This document shows, piece by piece, positions 8,660-16,141 of a stretch of DNA of 64,000 nt. Position numbers and translations under genes: made by a program. Origin of the DNA: Aeromonas caviae (GTDB taxonomy: Bacteria > Pseudomonadota > Gammaproteobacteria > Enterobacterales > Aeromonadaceae); the NCBI RefSeq assembly GCF_000819785.1, contig NZ_CDBK01000087.1, positions 62,001 to 126,000 of the forward strand, in the 5' to 3' direction. The number at the start of each line of letters is the position of its first letter. The stretch's first letter is position 1. A model generated the notes under the pieces. It ran no database searches, was not told the origin of the DNA, and saw nothing but the letters and a program-made list of their open reading frames with translations.

Positions 8660-8938
8660 TCAACGATGGCGCTGGGGGCGACCACGGGGTGCATCCGTCT
8701 TCGGTTTGGCCTGATTGACCGTGATGGTGCGGCCGCCGACCTCGGTGCCGTGCAACTCGGCGATGGCCTTCTCGGCCTCACCATTGACCGGCATTTCAAT
8801 GAAACCAAACCCCTTGGACTGACCGGTATCGCGGTCGATGATGATATCGACCTTGTCTACCTGCCCAAATTGGCTGAACACGGTTGTCAGTTCGTCGGCC
8901 GTCATCCGGTACGACAGATTACCTACGTAAATCTTCAT
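8660..8938 (-). CDS. RRM-domain RNA-binding protein
   Basis: This 92-residue protein is a single RNA-recognition motif with RNP-2 IYVGNL at residues 3-8, RNP-1 KGFGFIEM near 45-52 and a short basic tail (RGRPQRHR). Proteins of this type occur in cyanobacteria and many gammaproteobacteria. They bind single-stranded RNA, and some are cold-induced. ATG 8938 was preferred over 8947 because the RRM starts two residues after it and a purine-rich GAGTGG lies upstream. The gene is monocistronic, has an untranslated-looking leader of up to about 210 bases, and shares a bidirectional terminator with ydhF. Confidence 0.9.
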   Translation of the reverse strand: MKIYVGNLSYRMTADELTTVFSQFGQVDKVDIIIDRDTGQSKGFGFIEMPVNGEAEKAIAELHGTEVGGRTITVNQAKPKTDAPRGRPQRHR

Positions 8939-9150
8939 GCCATCCACTCTCGATTCAAGGTGCCTTATCTATGCATCCACCGACCTGGGAGTAAGGGCAC
9001 AACCCCCCTGCCGGACCAGCCACGGCATCATGCCATGGCACTTCCAGCTTCGTATCCCAAGTCCTTGATCTCTTGGGCTATCGGAGCAGGAAAGATCAAA
9101 TCGAATCAGAGGCAGTATCTGAGCATTGGGATGAATTGTCGAGAAAATAG
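8939..9150 (-). other. Non-coding gap upstream of the RRM gene
   Basis: No plausible gene lies in these 212 bases. On the minus strand it would form the leader of the RRM gene. It contains a near-perfect inverted repeat at 9019-9039 (GCCACGGCAT / ATGCCATGGC, one mismatch). No terminator for the upstream gene at 9151-9693 was recognised, so read-through into the RRM gene is possible. Confidence 0.4.
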
Positions 9151-9693
9151 TCAGATCGGGTGCAGCTCGGCCAGCAATGTGCCGAGGGCACGACGCCCAT
9201 GCCAGGCACGTTTGAACCCGAATCGATAGACCCCGGGAGCCACTTCGTGAGTCCCTTCCCGGGACAACCCGAGCAGGCTGGTGGCCGTCGCCAGGGTCAC
9301 CTCATCCAGCCCGAGATCCAGGCTGAAATCGAGCCACTGACCATCGTGTCCCACCTTGCGATCCCGCTCCATGCCCACCAGCACGGCTCTGGGCAGGGCC
9401 AACGCCCGGTCTTCGCCGCCATTGAGCAGATAGAGATGGCGTTCATCCCAGGCAAGCTCCGCCAGACGCCAGCGCTGCCAGTTGCGCGGCAACACCATCA
9501 TCACCAGCACGATGCCGCCAAAGACCACCCCGACCCAGGGCAGCAGGCCCATGTCGGGATATCCCAGCCAGAGGGCGGCCACCACAGTGGCGAGACTCGC
9601 CAGCAACAGGCAGATCATGACCCCGTAAAACCGCCGGGCCGGGGGCATCAGCCAGCTCACGTTCTCTTGCGCTGCCAGCTCACTGACTCTCAT
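9151..9693 (-). CDS. Hypothetical two-helix membrane protein
   Basis: This 180-residue protein is not assigned to a family. Two hydrophobic segments at about residues 24-44 and 50-70 (FYGVMICLLLASLATVVAAL; WVGVVFGGIVLVMMVL) form a hairpin. A soluble region of about 110 residues, probably cytoplasmic and rich in beta-strand patterns, follows. This is the layout of small PH-like or DUF-type membrane proteins. Start 9693 is supported by AAGGAG upstream. The long open frame beyond 9693 is out of context and was not used. It is divergent from mepA and has no terminator before the RRM gene. Confidence 0.65.
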   Translation of the reverse strand: MRVSELAAQENVSWLMPPARRFYGVMICLLLASLATVVAALWLGYPDMGLLPWVGVVFGGIVLVMMVLPRNWQRWRLAELAWDERHLYLLNGGEDRALALPRAVLVGMERDRKVGHDGQWLDFSLDLGLDEVTLATATSLLGLSREGTHEVAPGVYRFGFKRAWHGRRALGTLLAELHPI

Positions 9694-9867
9694 CTTCTCT
9701 TCTCCTTCTGTGATGCGAACGGCCTTGCCGTCGCTGCGTTGCCGCGCATTGTGCGCGAGCGACGCGCCGCGATGCAACCGCCACCGCGACACGGATGACG
9801 GCCAGCCGCCACTCTTGGTATGCTTGGGGCTGTCTGAGCCCGCACTGGGCGCCATCCCGGGAGTCCC

Positions 9868-10611
9868 ATGTTCGCCACCGCCCTGCTCTTGTCCGCGAGC
9901 ACACTCTATGCCGAGGCCATCGGCGGCTACTCCGCCGGCTGCCTGAAAAATGCCGTGGCCCTGCCCCTCGAAGGCCCTGGTTATCAGGTGATCCGCACCA
10001 AACGGCTGCGCTATTACGGTCACCCCGACCTCATCCATTACCTGCAGCATCTGGCCAACCAGACCAGACTGGCCGGCATGCCGGATCTCTATATCGCCGA
10101 CCTCGCCATGATGCACGGGGGGCCTTTTACCTCAGGTCATCGCAGCCACCAGACCGGCCTGGATGCCGACATCTGGTTCAGGATGGCTGACAGACCCATC
10201 AGCCGCTGGGAGCAGGATGCCCCCAGGGAGTGGGCGCTGATCGACGAACCCAGCTACCGGATGCTGCCCGGCCGATTCGGCCCAAGGCAGCTCAATCTGC
10301 TGCGCCTTGCGGCTGATCGCCCCGAGGTGGCGCGTATCTTCGTCAACCCCGTCATCAAGGCCGAGGTGTGCAAACAGGCACCCGGTGAAGCCTGGGTCGG
10401 CAAGCTGCGCCCCTGGGTCGGCCACTTCAGCCACTTTCACGTGCGCCTGCGCTGCCCGGCAAACAGTCCGGACTGCCAGCCCCAGGCTCCCATTCCCCCC
10501 GGCAATGGCTGTGGGGAGGAGCTGACCTCCTGGTTCAAGGACAAACCCCAGCTGCCCAAAGTGTCGATGAGCTACCGCGCCCCCCTGTTACCCAGGCGTT
10601 GTGAGGGCTGA
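9868..10611 (+). CDS. mepA: Penicillin-insensitive murein endopeptidase MepA
   Basis: This 247-residue periplasmic LAS-type zinc metallopeptidase cleaves D-Ala-meso-DAP cross-links in peptidoglycan. A short signal peptide (MFATALLLSASTLYA) is followed by the mature enzyme. The zinc ligands known in E. coli MepA are conserved: H94 and D101 in HQTGLDAD, and H191 in HFHVRLRC. Cysteines that form disulphides in the family are present (C25, C168, C196, C207, C218). The ATG is preceded by GGGAG. It lies immediately upstream of the lemA-type lipoprotein gene, with no terminator seen between them. Confidence 0.93.
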   Translation: MFATALLLSASTLYAEAIGGYSAGCLKNAVALPLEGPGYQVIRTKRLRYYGHPDLIHYLQHLANQTRLAGMPDLYIADLAMMHGGPFTSGHRSHQTGLDADIWFRMADRPISRWEQDAPREWALIDEPSYRMLPGRFGPRQLNLLRLAADRPEVARIFVNPVIKAEVCKQAPGEAWVGKLRPWVGHFSHFHVRLRCPANSPDCQPQAPIPPGNGCGEELTSWFKDKPQLPKVSMSYRAPLLPRRCEG

Positions 10612-10653
10612 CCACAAGCTGTTATGGTGAACCTATTTCCGAGAGAAATATCA

Positions 10654-11259
10654 ATGGAGAACAACAAGATGGCCACTTCACTCTGGCAGCGTGGTACCCG
10701 TGCCCTGCTGACCCTGACCCTGCTGCTGGGTTTGACCGGCTGCGGCATGAACACCATTCCGACCCTGGATGAGCAGGTCAAGGCGAGCTGGGGACAGGTC
10801 GAGAACCAGTACCAGCGCAGGGCCGATCTCATTCCCAACCTGGTGGCCACCGTCAAGGGGTACGCCAGCCACGAGCAGGAGACCCTCAAGGCGGTCACCG
10901 ATGCCCGTGCCCGAGTCGGCAGCGTGCAGGTGAGTGACCCCTCCCAGCTCAAGGCGTTCGAGGCGGCGCAGGAGCAGCTCTCCAGCGCCCTCTCCCGGCT
11001 GATGGTAGTGGTCGAGCGCTACCCGGATCTGAAGGCCGATCAGCAGTTCCTGACCCTGCAGGCCCAGCTGGAAGGCACCGAGAATCGCATCGCGGTGGCC
11101 AGACGGGATTACATCGAGGCAGTACGCCAGTTCAATACCGAGATCCGTACCTTCCCCGGGGTCATCTGGTCCAAGCTGCTTTACTCCGATCTGGAAGCCA
11201 AACCCACCTTCAGCGCCAAACCCGGTGCCGATGAGGCGCCCAAGGTCAGCTTCCAATGA
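10654..11259 (+). CDS. LemA-family lipoprotein
   Basis: About 201 residues. A basic N-terminus and hydrophobic segment end in a lipobox (LLGLTGC), so it is probably a membrane-anchored lipoprotein. The long-helical LemA domain (ENQYQRRADLIPNLVATVKG) and the conserved C-terminal FNTEIRTFPGVIW follow. LemA proteins often pair with TPM-domain proteins and M48 peptidases, but their molecular role is unclear. ATG 10654 and ATG 10669 are both in frame. The second has GGAG nine bases upstream, so the true start may be five residues later. Its stop overlaps the next gene's start by four bases, giving translational coupling. Confidence 0.88.
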   Translation: MENNKMATSLWQRGTRALLTLTLLLGLTGCGMNTIPTLDEQVKASWGQVENQYQRRADLIPNLVATVKGYASHEQETLKAVTDARARVGSVQVSDPSQLKAFEAAQEQLSSALSRLMVVVERYPDLKADQQFLTLQAQLEGTENRIAVARRDYIEAVRQFNTEIRTFPGVIWSKLLYSDLEAKPTFSAKPGADEAPKVSFQ

Positions 11260-11990
11260 ACGTGATGAGACACTGGCTGGCGCTCTGTCTGCTGCTCTGT
11301 GCCACGGCACTGCATGCCGCCCCCGATTTCCCGGCCCTGACCGGGCGGGTGGTGGACGAGGCCAATCTGATGTCCCGCAAGCAGGCCCACCAACTCGCAC
11401 AGCAACTGGCCGTCTTCGAGAAGCGCAGCGGCGTCCAGCTGGTGGTGGTCTCCATCGACACGCTGGCGGGGGATACCATCGAAGAGTACGGCTACCAGCT
11501 CGGTCGCCACTGGGGCATCGGCCAAAAAGGCAAGAACAACGGCGTGCTGCTGATCATCGCCCAGGACGAGCGCAAGGTGCGCATCGAGGTGGGTTATGGC
11601 CTGGAAGGTGCCCTGCCCGACGCCATCGCCGCCAATATCATCCAGACCCGGATCCTGCCCGCCTTCAAGCGCGGTGACATGGTGGCCGGCATCCTCGCCG
11701 GCAGCCAGGGCATCATGCAGGCCCTGGCCGGGGAGTATCAGCCCGTGGACAACACCAGCAAGGCCGACAAGCAGGGAGGTCCCTGGCTCTTCATCCTGGT
11801 GGTGATTGCGATGATCGTGCTGCACAATCTGCGCGGCGGCGGCGGTGGGCCGGGAGGACGTCGCCGGACCGCCTACATGGCCGGTGGATTCGGTGCCGGC
11901 TCCTTTGGCGGCCGCACTGGCGGCGGTGGTGGCGGTTTCAGTGGTGGCGGCGGCAGCTTTGGCGGCGGCGGTGCATCTGGCGGTTGGTAA
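11256..11990 (+). CDS. TPM-domain (YgcG-type) membrane protein with Gly-rich tail
   Basis: This 244-residue protein has a cleavable signal peptide (ends LCATALHAA) and a TPM domain at about residues 25-165 (VVDEANLMS ... IEVGYGLEGALPDA). One transmembrane segment follows at about 175-190, then a C-terminal tail of roughly 50 residues built almost only of Gly, Ser and Phe. This is the standard form of YgcG/Psb32-like proteins. TPM domains are linked to membrane-protein quality control and phosphatase-like activity in other organisms. The start overlaps the lemA-type stop (ATGA). Confidence 0.88.
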   Translation: MNVMRHWLALCLLLCATALHAAPDFPALTGRVVDEANLMSRKQAHQLAQQLAVFEKRSGVQLVVVSIDTLAGDTIEEYGYQLGRHWGIGQKGKNNGVLLIIAQDERKVRIEVGYGLEGALPDAIAANIIQTRILPAFKRGDMVAGILAGSQGIMQALAGEYQPVDNTSKADKQGGPWLFILVVIAMIVLHNLRGGGGGPGGRRRTAYMAGGFGAGSFGGRTGGGGGGFSGGGGSFGGGGASGGW

Positions 11991-12012
11991 TCAGGGAAAA
12001 AGAGACAACAAG

Positions 12013-12630
12013 ATGATTTCGAAACAGTTTTTCCACACCTTGCAGGCCAGGGTTCGACAGGCCGAGCAGGCCACGGATGCCGAACTGGTCACCGTGCTGG
12101 CCCCGGCCAGCGATGGCTATCGCTATATCCCGACCCTGTGGGCCGCCCTGCTGGCCATGCTCACCCCCCTGCTGGTCTTCCAGCTCGGCTTCTGGCTTGG
12201 CTGGTACGAGATCCTGCTGGTGCAGTGGTCGGTCTGGTTGCTGCTGAGCCTGCTGTTCCACTGGACACCCATCAAGATGCGGCTCATCCCCCACAAGGTA
12301 CGCCGTCACCGGGCCGCCCTGATGGCCCGCCTGCAGTTTGTCGAGCAGGGACTTCACCGCACCCGGGACCGGCTCGGGGTGCTAATCTTCGTCTCGGTGG
12401 CGGAGCACTATGTGGAAATCCTGGTAGACGACGGGATCGCCCAGCACATCGACAACACCCAGTGGCAGCAGATCATCGACGACTTCGTGGTTCGGGTACG
12501 CAACAAGGAGGTCGAGCAGGGGTTCCTGGAGTGCGTGGAGCGCACCAGCGCCATTCTGACCGACGCCTTCCCCGCCACCCGGGATCAGAACGAGCTGCCT
12601 GACAGCCTGATCATTCTCGACAAGCCTTGA
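12013..12630 (+). CDS. Second TPM-domain membrane protein
   Basis: This 205-residue protein lacks a signal peptide. The TPM fold is split by two transmembrane helices at about 38-60 and 66-86. The domain core follows (GVLIFVSVAEHYVEILVDDGIAQHI), with family-typical EHYVEI. It is the usual third member of LemA-TPM-TPM operons and starts 22 bases after the second gene. No catalytic residues can be named. A hairpin at 12625-12662 overlaps its stop codon. It has no T-run, so termination there is uncertain. Confidence 0.85.
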   Translation: MISKQFFHTLQARVRQAEQATDAELVTVLAPASDGYRYIPTLWAALLAMLTPLLVFQLGFWLGWYEILLVQWSVWLLLSLLFHWTPIKMRLIPHKVRRHRAALMARLQFVEQGLHRTRDRLGVLIFVSVAEHYVEILVDDGIAQHIDNTQWQQIIDDFVVRVRNKEVEQGFLECVERTSAILTDAFPATRDQNELPDSLIILDKP

Positions 12631-12706
12631 ACGGGATTAAAAAACCGGCATTCTGTTCAAGGGATAGGCACTCGATAAAGATTATGAAAAATAAGGGGAA
12701 AAGTGG

Positions 12707-12735
12707 TTGACCCAGGCAGCCCTTTCCCCTAAATT
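12707..12735 (+). promoter_or_regulatory. Promoter of the tRNA-Ser unit
   Basis: A TTGACC -35 (12707-12712) and TAAATT -10 (12730-12735) are separated by exactly 17 bases. An A/T-rich stretch lies upstream and a GC-rich discriminator (ACGCCCCG) downstream. This combination is typical of stable-RNA promoters under stringent control. The transcript would start near 12742, about 155 bases before the mature tRNA. Confidence 0.65.
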
Positions 12736-12802
12736 ACGCCCCGTTCCAGCGCAACGGCGCAGCGAACACCGTGTTGGCTGAACACGTTAAATCACAGAGC
12801 AG

Positions 12803-12827
12803 AATTTGGTGAGGTATCCGAGAGGCT
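12803..12827 (+). repeat. Truncated tRNA-Ser 5' fragment
   Basis: AATTTGGTGAGGT at 12803-12815 is identical to 12892-12904 at the start of the true tRNA gene. The match continues to TCCGAG and GGCT with two substitutions, then stops. Only the acceptor 5' strand and D-arm region remain, so it cannot fold as a tRNA. Confidence 0.6.
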
Positions 12828-12896
12828 GCCCACCGACGAAGTCGGCAAGATGCACGCGCAGCGTGCTCCGAAAGCCACTTCAAGCAGTAAAAATTT

Positions 12897-12984
12897 GGTG
12901 AGGTGTCCGAGTGGCTGAAGGAGCACGCCTGGAAAGTGTGTATACGGCAACGTATCGAGGGTTCGAATCCCTCCCTCACCGCCA
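12897..12984 (+). tRNA. tRNA-Ser(GGA)
   Basis: This 88-base class II tRNA folds with a 7-bp acceptor stem (GGTGAGG / CCTCACC), discriminator G, an encoded CCA end and the T-loop GTTCGAATC. It has the long variable arm typical of Ser tRNAs. The anticodon GGA at 12931-12933 reads UCC/UCU. It is almost identical to the E. coli tRNA-Ser(GGA). It is followed seven bases later by a strong terminator. Confidence 0.97.
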
Positions 12985-12990
12985 AATTGT

Positions 12991-13017
12991 AAAAACCGAC
13001 CTCAGGGTCGGTTTTTT
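12991..13017 (+). terminator. Terminator 1 after tRNA-Ser
   Basis: A stem ACCGACC / GGTCGGT with loop TCAG is followed by six T. The same stem and loop recur at 13348-13371. Confidence 0.9.
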
Positions 13018-13150
13018 GCATCTGGTGACATGGCAACATCCGATGTCGATGGAGAGAAGGTGAGAAGCCTCGTCGGGTTCGAGCAGAGCAGCTTGCTGCG
13101 ATGAACGGCCGCAGGCCGCCCCGAAGGGGTAAGCCATGCAGTGGTGAATC

Positions 13151-13168
13151 ATCCCTCCCTCACCGCCA
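13151..13168 (+). repeat. Direct repeat of the tRNA-Ser 3' end
   Basis: These 18 bases are an exact copy of the tRNA 3' end at 12967-12984, including CCA, with a period of 184 bases. No 5' half of a tRNA precedes it. It is followed by its own terminator. The arrangement resembles the rtT repeats after E. coli tyrT, where the tRNA 3' end is repeated about every 178 bases. Confidence 0.75.
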
Positions 13169-13176
13169 GATAAAGT

Positions 13177-13206
13177 AAAAGGCCCCGTCGCAAGACGGGG
13201 CCTTTT
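13177..13206 (+). terminator. Terminator 2 after the tRNA 3'-end repeat
   Basis: A 13-bp perfect stem (core GGCCCCGTC / GACGGGGCC, loop GCAA) with A-run and T-run flanks. It follows the 18-base tRNA 3'-end repeat by eight bases. Confidence 0.85.
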
Positions 13207-13347
13207 ACTTTTTCCGATGATGGGCGGCTCGGTTCGACCCCTGTCGACAGGCGGGCAGGATAGCCCGACTGGACGGCCAGAGGCCGCCCGCAGGGCGAGC
13301 GCCAGGGATGGTGCGAGTCAATCCCGATCCAGCGTACAGCTTGAAGT

Positions 13348-13371
13348 ACCGACCTCAGGGTCGGTTTTTTT
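13348..13371 (+). terminator. Terminator 3, copy of terminator 1
   Basis: The stem and loop are identical to terminator 1 (ACCGACC-TCAG-GGTCGGT), followed by six more T. An outer pair CTTGAAG (13340-13346) and CTTCAAG (13373-13379) could extend the structure. Confidence 0.8.
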
Positions 13372-13375
13372 GCTT

Positions 13376-13778
13376 CAAGGTGTCTGCCAACCCCCTGGCA
13401 GGAGAAACCCGTCATCGGCGGGGCCAGAAAAAACGGCTTGCCGCGATACCTGGCCAAGTGCCGCCCAGCCAATCCCACCCCTTCCGCCTCTCTGCTCTCT
13501 GCTCTCTGCTCTCTGCCGACAAGGGATATGCCCCGAGGGCAGCCAGCCCTCTCTCGTTGACAGCGCATTACGCCAATCAAAGAGAAAATGACGATATAAA
13601 TAACCAACACCCTCTCACAGATAGCACAGTATATTGTGATATCACTTGGATAACCGCCTCGTCCTGCCATGCCGGCACCGTCAACCTGCTCTGCAGATCA
13701 GGCGGCACAGGCCGATGCCACCGGACACTACCGGGTCTGCGCAACCTCTCGGATATTGCTCACCGATTGGATATCGTT
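13376..13778. other. Intergenic stretch without a recognisable gene
   Basis: About 400 bases between the tRNA-Ser repeats and the stator promoter. Open frames here have no family resemblance, no good ribosome site and odd composition. The only clear structure is four tandem copies of TCTCTGC at 13489-13516. Toward the right end the region becomes AT-rich. Confidence 0.6.
13489..13516. repeat. Tandem heptamer repeat, four copies of TCTCTGC
   Basis: Four perfect head-to-tail copies in non-coding DNA. Such tracts can change copy number by slippage. The unit is too short and lacks spacers, so this is not a CRISPR array. Confidence 0.8.
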
Positions 13779-13808
13779 TTGAAAAACTGATAGTTAAATG
13801 GCTACACT
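13779..13808 (+). promoter_or_regulatory. Candidate sigma-70 promoter of the stator genes
   Basis: TTGAAA at 13779-13784 and TACACT at 13803-13808 are spaced by 18 bases, 31 bases before the first stator gene. No sigma-28 consensus was recognised. Confidence 0.45.
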
Positions 13809-13839
13809 AGCCTCACACATCGCATAGGGATATGGACAA

Positions 13840-14598
13840 ATGAGTCTTATTGGCTTGCTGCTGGCCCTGGCAGCCATTCTGGGTGGCAACATGATAGAAG
13901 GGGGGCACCCCAGCGCCCTGCTCGATCTGCCCGCCTTTCTCATCGTGATCGGCGGTACCGTCGGTGCCGCACTGACCCAGTTTCCTTTCTCCGTGGTTGG
14001 TAAAACCCTCAAGCGCTTCAAGTGGCTCATCACTCCCCTGCGCCTCGACATGCTGGAGCAGGCCCAACTGCTTGAAACTCTGGCGGGCAATGCACGGCGC
14101 AGTGGCATGCTGGCACTGGAGGGCATGATCGACGACATCAAGGATCCCTTCCTGCAAAAAGGGGTACAGATGATGGTCGATGGCTACGAGAAGACCAAAA
14201 TCCACGAGGTACTGGAAAACGAGATCGAGTTCGAGCAGGAAGATATCGAACAGACCGTCAAATTCTACGAGGCCATGGGGGGCTACTGCCCGACCATGGG
14301 GATCGTCGGGGCCGTATTTGGCCTCATTCACGCCATGGGCCTGCTGGATGCCCCCGACAAGCTGGGGGGCGCCATCGCGGTGGCCTTTATCGCCACCATC
14401 TACGGGGTGTCGGCCGCCAACCTCATCTTCCTGCCCTTCGGCAACCGCTACAAGTCGTTTGCCCACCAGATCCGCCACTACAAGGAGATGACCCTCACCG
14501 GCATCCTCTGCATCGTGGACGGCGAGTCACAGCAACGGCTGCAAGTGACCCTTGAGCCTTACCTCGGAGGCCACAGTGGCGAAAAAGAAAAAGGCTGA
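13840..14598 (+). CDS. Flagellar motor stator protein, MotA/PomA/MotC family
   Basis: This 252-residue protein has the MotA fold. Two N-terminal helices (about 1-20 and 30-50) are followed by a cytoplasmic loop with charged rotor-contact residues. Two C-terminal helices at about 150-205 contain GGYCPTMGIVGAVFGLIHAMG and AVAFIATIYGVSAANLIFLPF. MotA-type proteins form the ion channel around MotB that drives flagellar rotation. The GGNMIEGGH start and overall pattern are closest to MotC of Pseudomonas and to the second stator (PomA2) described in Aeromonas hydrophila. The coupling ion cannot be decided from this sequence. The downstream partner gene overlaps its end by 23 bases. Confidence 0.9.
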   Translation: MSLIGLLLALAAILGGNMIEGGHPSALLDLPAFLIVIGGTVGAALTQFPFSVVGKTLKRFKWLITPLRLDMLEQAQLLETLAGNARRSGMLALEGMIDDIKDPFLQKGVQMMVDGYEKTKIHEVLENEIEFEQEDIEQTVKFYEAMGGYCPTMGIVGAVFGLIHAMGLLDAPDKLGGAIAVAFIATIYGVSAANLIFLPFGNRYKSFAHQIRHYKEMTLTGILCIVDGESQQRLQVTLEPYLGGHSGEKEKG

Positions 14599-15451
14599 GG
14601 CGCCGGAGAACCACGAACGCTGGCTGGTCTCCTACGCCGACTTCATGACACTGCTGTTCGCCCTATTCGTGGTGCTCTACTCCTTCGCCATGGCCAAGCA
14701 GTCGGAGACTCGCGTGCTCATTCAGGGCTTTATCGAATCTCTTGGCAAGATAGGGCTGGTTTCCCTTCCCGCCGGCTCCCCCGTGATGCAGGGGGGCACA
14801 GGCATACTGGAACCCGAGTCCAAGACCACCCCCAATACCTCCCAGAAAGAGCAGGTGCTGGATACCCAGACGCCCGCAGCGGCGGCCGACCCTTTCAACG
14901 AGACCATCGGCTCCTCGGAGAAACCTACGGCCACGGAGTCCTGGCCCCACAAGACCAAGGAGCAGGATTGGGTCACGGTCACCAAGCAGAAGCTGGATCA
15001 GCAGCTCAAGAGCCAAATCGAGTCCAAGGAGATCGAGGTGGAGCAGCTTGGCAGCCAACTGGTGATCCGCATCGGCGAGAAGACCTTGTTCCCGGCCGAC
15101 TCCGCCTTCTTGCAGCCCCAGTTCATTCCCCTGGTCAACAAGGTCTCGGACGTGCTGGCGGACATTCCCGGCATGGTGGTGGTCACCGGTCACACCGACA
15201 ACTCCCAGGCGCCGGTGGAGCTCTATCGCAACAACTGGGAGCTGTCGGTGCTGCGGGCGGCCACCATCACCCACACCCTGCTGACCAACCCCAAGCTGGA
15301 TTCACGACGGCTGATCGCCCAGGGGGTGGCGGATACCCAACCCCGTTATCCGAACGATACCCCGGCTCACCGCCAGGCCAACCGCCGGGTGGAGATCGTG
15401 CTCTCCCAGGGCAAGGCGGCAGAGCAGAGCCTCCCCGTTCTCCAACCCTGA
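14576..15451 (+). CDS. Flagellar motor stator protein, MotB/PomB/MotD family
   Basis: This 291-residue protein has a basic N-terminus and one transmembrane helix at about 18-40 carrying the ion-binding aspartate D22 (LVSYADFMTLLF). A variable linker follows, then a C-terminal OmpA/MotB peptidoglycan-binding domain (VVVTGHTDNS, with the conserved R in NRRVEI). The NHERWLVSYADF signature is typical of MotD/LafU-type partners. GTG 14576 is taken as the start because GGAGG lies five bases upstream. A TTG at 14552 is in frame but lacks a ribosome site. It overlaps the MotA-like gene, so translation is coupled. A terminator follows at once. Confidence 0.9.
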   Translation: MAKKKKAEAPENHERWLVSYADFMTLLFALFVVLYSFAMAKQSETRVLIQGFIESLGKIGLVSLPAGSPVMQGGTGILEPESKTTPNTSQKEQVLDTQTPAAAADPFNETIGSSEKPTATESWPHKTKEQDWVTVTKQKLDQQLKSQIESKEIEVEQLGSQLVIRIGEKTLFPADSAFLQPQFIPLVNKVSDVLADIPGMVVVTGHTDNSQAPVELYRNNWELSVLRAATITHTLLTNPKLDSRRLIAQGVADTQPRYPNDTPAHRQANRRVEIVLSQGKAAEQSLPVLQP

Positions 15452-15454
15452 AAC

Positions 15455-15478
15455 AGACCCCGCCATGCGGGGTCTTTT
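15455..15478 (+). terminator. Terminator of the stator operon
   Basis: A stem AGACCCCGC / GCGGGGTCT with loop CAT and a following T-run, four bases after the motB-type stop. Confidence 0.9.
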
Positions 15479-15707
15479 GTTTCCTGCCATCCACCGGATT
15501 TTCAAACTATCCGGTTTTTTTCTGCTAAACAAAAACGATTGAAAACAATTCTCAAACGAGAAAGTTGACCCCGCTAGCAAAACACAATTTTCATCCCGTT
15601 GATTAATAATTAATCCTTTGAAATGACATGTAAATCAGTACGAAAGTGGCATACTACGTAACGTCATTGTTAAGTCACATGATTAATTTGGTTAGGGAAA
15701 AACCTAT
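15479..15707 (+). promoter_or_regulatory. AT-rich upstream region of the nuo operon
   Basis: These 229 bases are markedly AT-rich compared with neighbouring genes and must hold the nuo promoter. TTGAAA (15618-15623) and CATACT (15650-15655) are visible but badly spaced. GTTGATTAAT-type repeats could suit ArcA or FNR, but no full consensus was found. No promoter is assigned. Confidence 0.4.
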
Positions 15708-16112
15708 ATGTTTGCTGATATTGCCGTCCAGCACTGGGCTTTTGCTGTCTATGTCATTGGCGCCATCTGTATCTGCTTGACCATGATAGGCCTGGCGGCC
15801 TTGCTGGGGGGACGCGCCTATGGCCGTGCCAAGAACAAACCCTTCGAATCCGGGGTGGATTCCGTCGGCAACGCCCGCCTGCGCTTCTCCGCCAAGTTCT
15901 ACCTGGTCGCCATGTTCTTCGTCATCTTCGATGTCGAAGCCCTCTATCTCTTTGCCTGGTCCGTCTCCGTTCGGGAGAGCGGCTGGGTCGGCTTCATCGA
16001 AGCCACCATCTTCATCACCCTGCTGCTGGTAGGCCTCCTCTACCTGTGGCGCATTGGTGCCCTCGACTGGGCCCCGAAAAAGCGTGTCCTGACTGACAAG
16101 AAACCAGACTGA
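15708..16112 (+). CDS. nuoA: NADH-quinone oxidoreductase subunit A
   Basis: This 134-residue membrane subunit has three transmembrane helices (about 12-34, 63-85, 92-112). The family loop [20 protein letters not shown] lies between the first two and contributes to the quinone-site region. [11 protein letters not shown] carries the conserved acidic residues of helix 2. It is the first gene of the operon, with AGGG about ten bases before the ATG. It acts in the membrane arm of complex I, which passes electrons from NADH to quinone and pumps protons. Confidence 0.97.
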   Translation: MFADIAVQHWAFAVYVIGAICICLTMIGLAALLGGRAYGRAKNKPFESGVDSVGNARLRFSAKFYLVAMFFVIFDVEALYLFAWSVSVRESGWVGFIEATIFITLLLVGLLYLWRIGALDWAPKKRVLTDKKPD

Positions 16113-16141
16113 ACTACCGATTATCTCTTTGAGGTTGCACC

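Noticed and set aside
12734-13039. Minus-strand ORF across tRNA-Ser
   Set aside because: It translates the antisense of the tRNA (string HTFQACSFSHSDTSP), a well-known spurious protein in databases.
12967-13168. Integrative element attachment site at tRNA-Ser
   Set aside because: The duplicated tRNA 3' end could look like att sites, but only 166 bases lie between the copies and no integrase or phage gene is present.
13489-13516. CRISPR array
   Set aside because: Units of seven bases without spacers, and no cas genes in the window.
13149-13670. 173-codon minus-strand ORF in the tRNA-stator gap
   Set aside because: It is built from antisense terminators, repeats and the heptamer tract, with no family match and no ribosome site.
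15665-15700. ArcA direct repeats before nuoA
   Set aside because: GTTAA, ATTAA and GTTAG occur, but their spacing (13 and 9 bases) does not fit the 11-base helical repeat.
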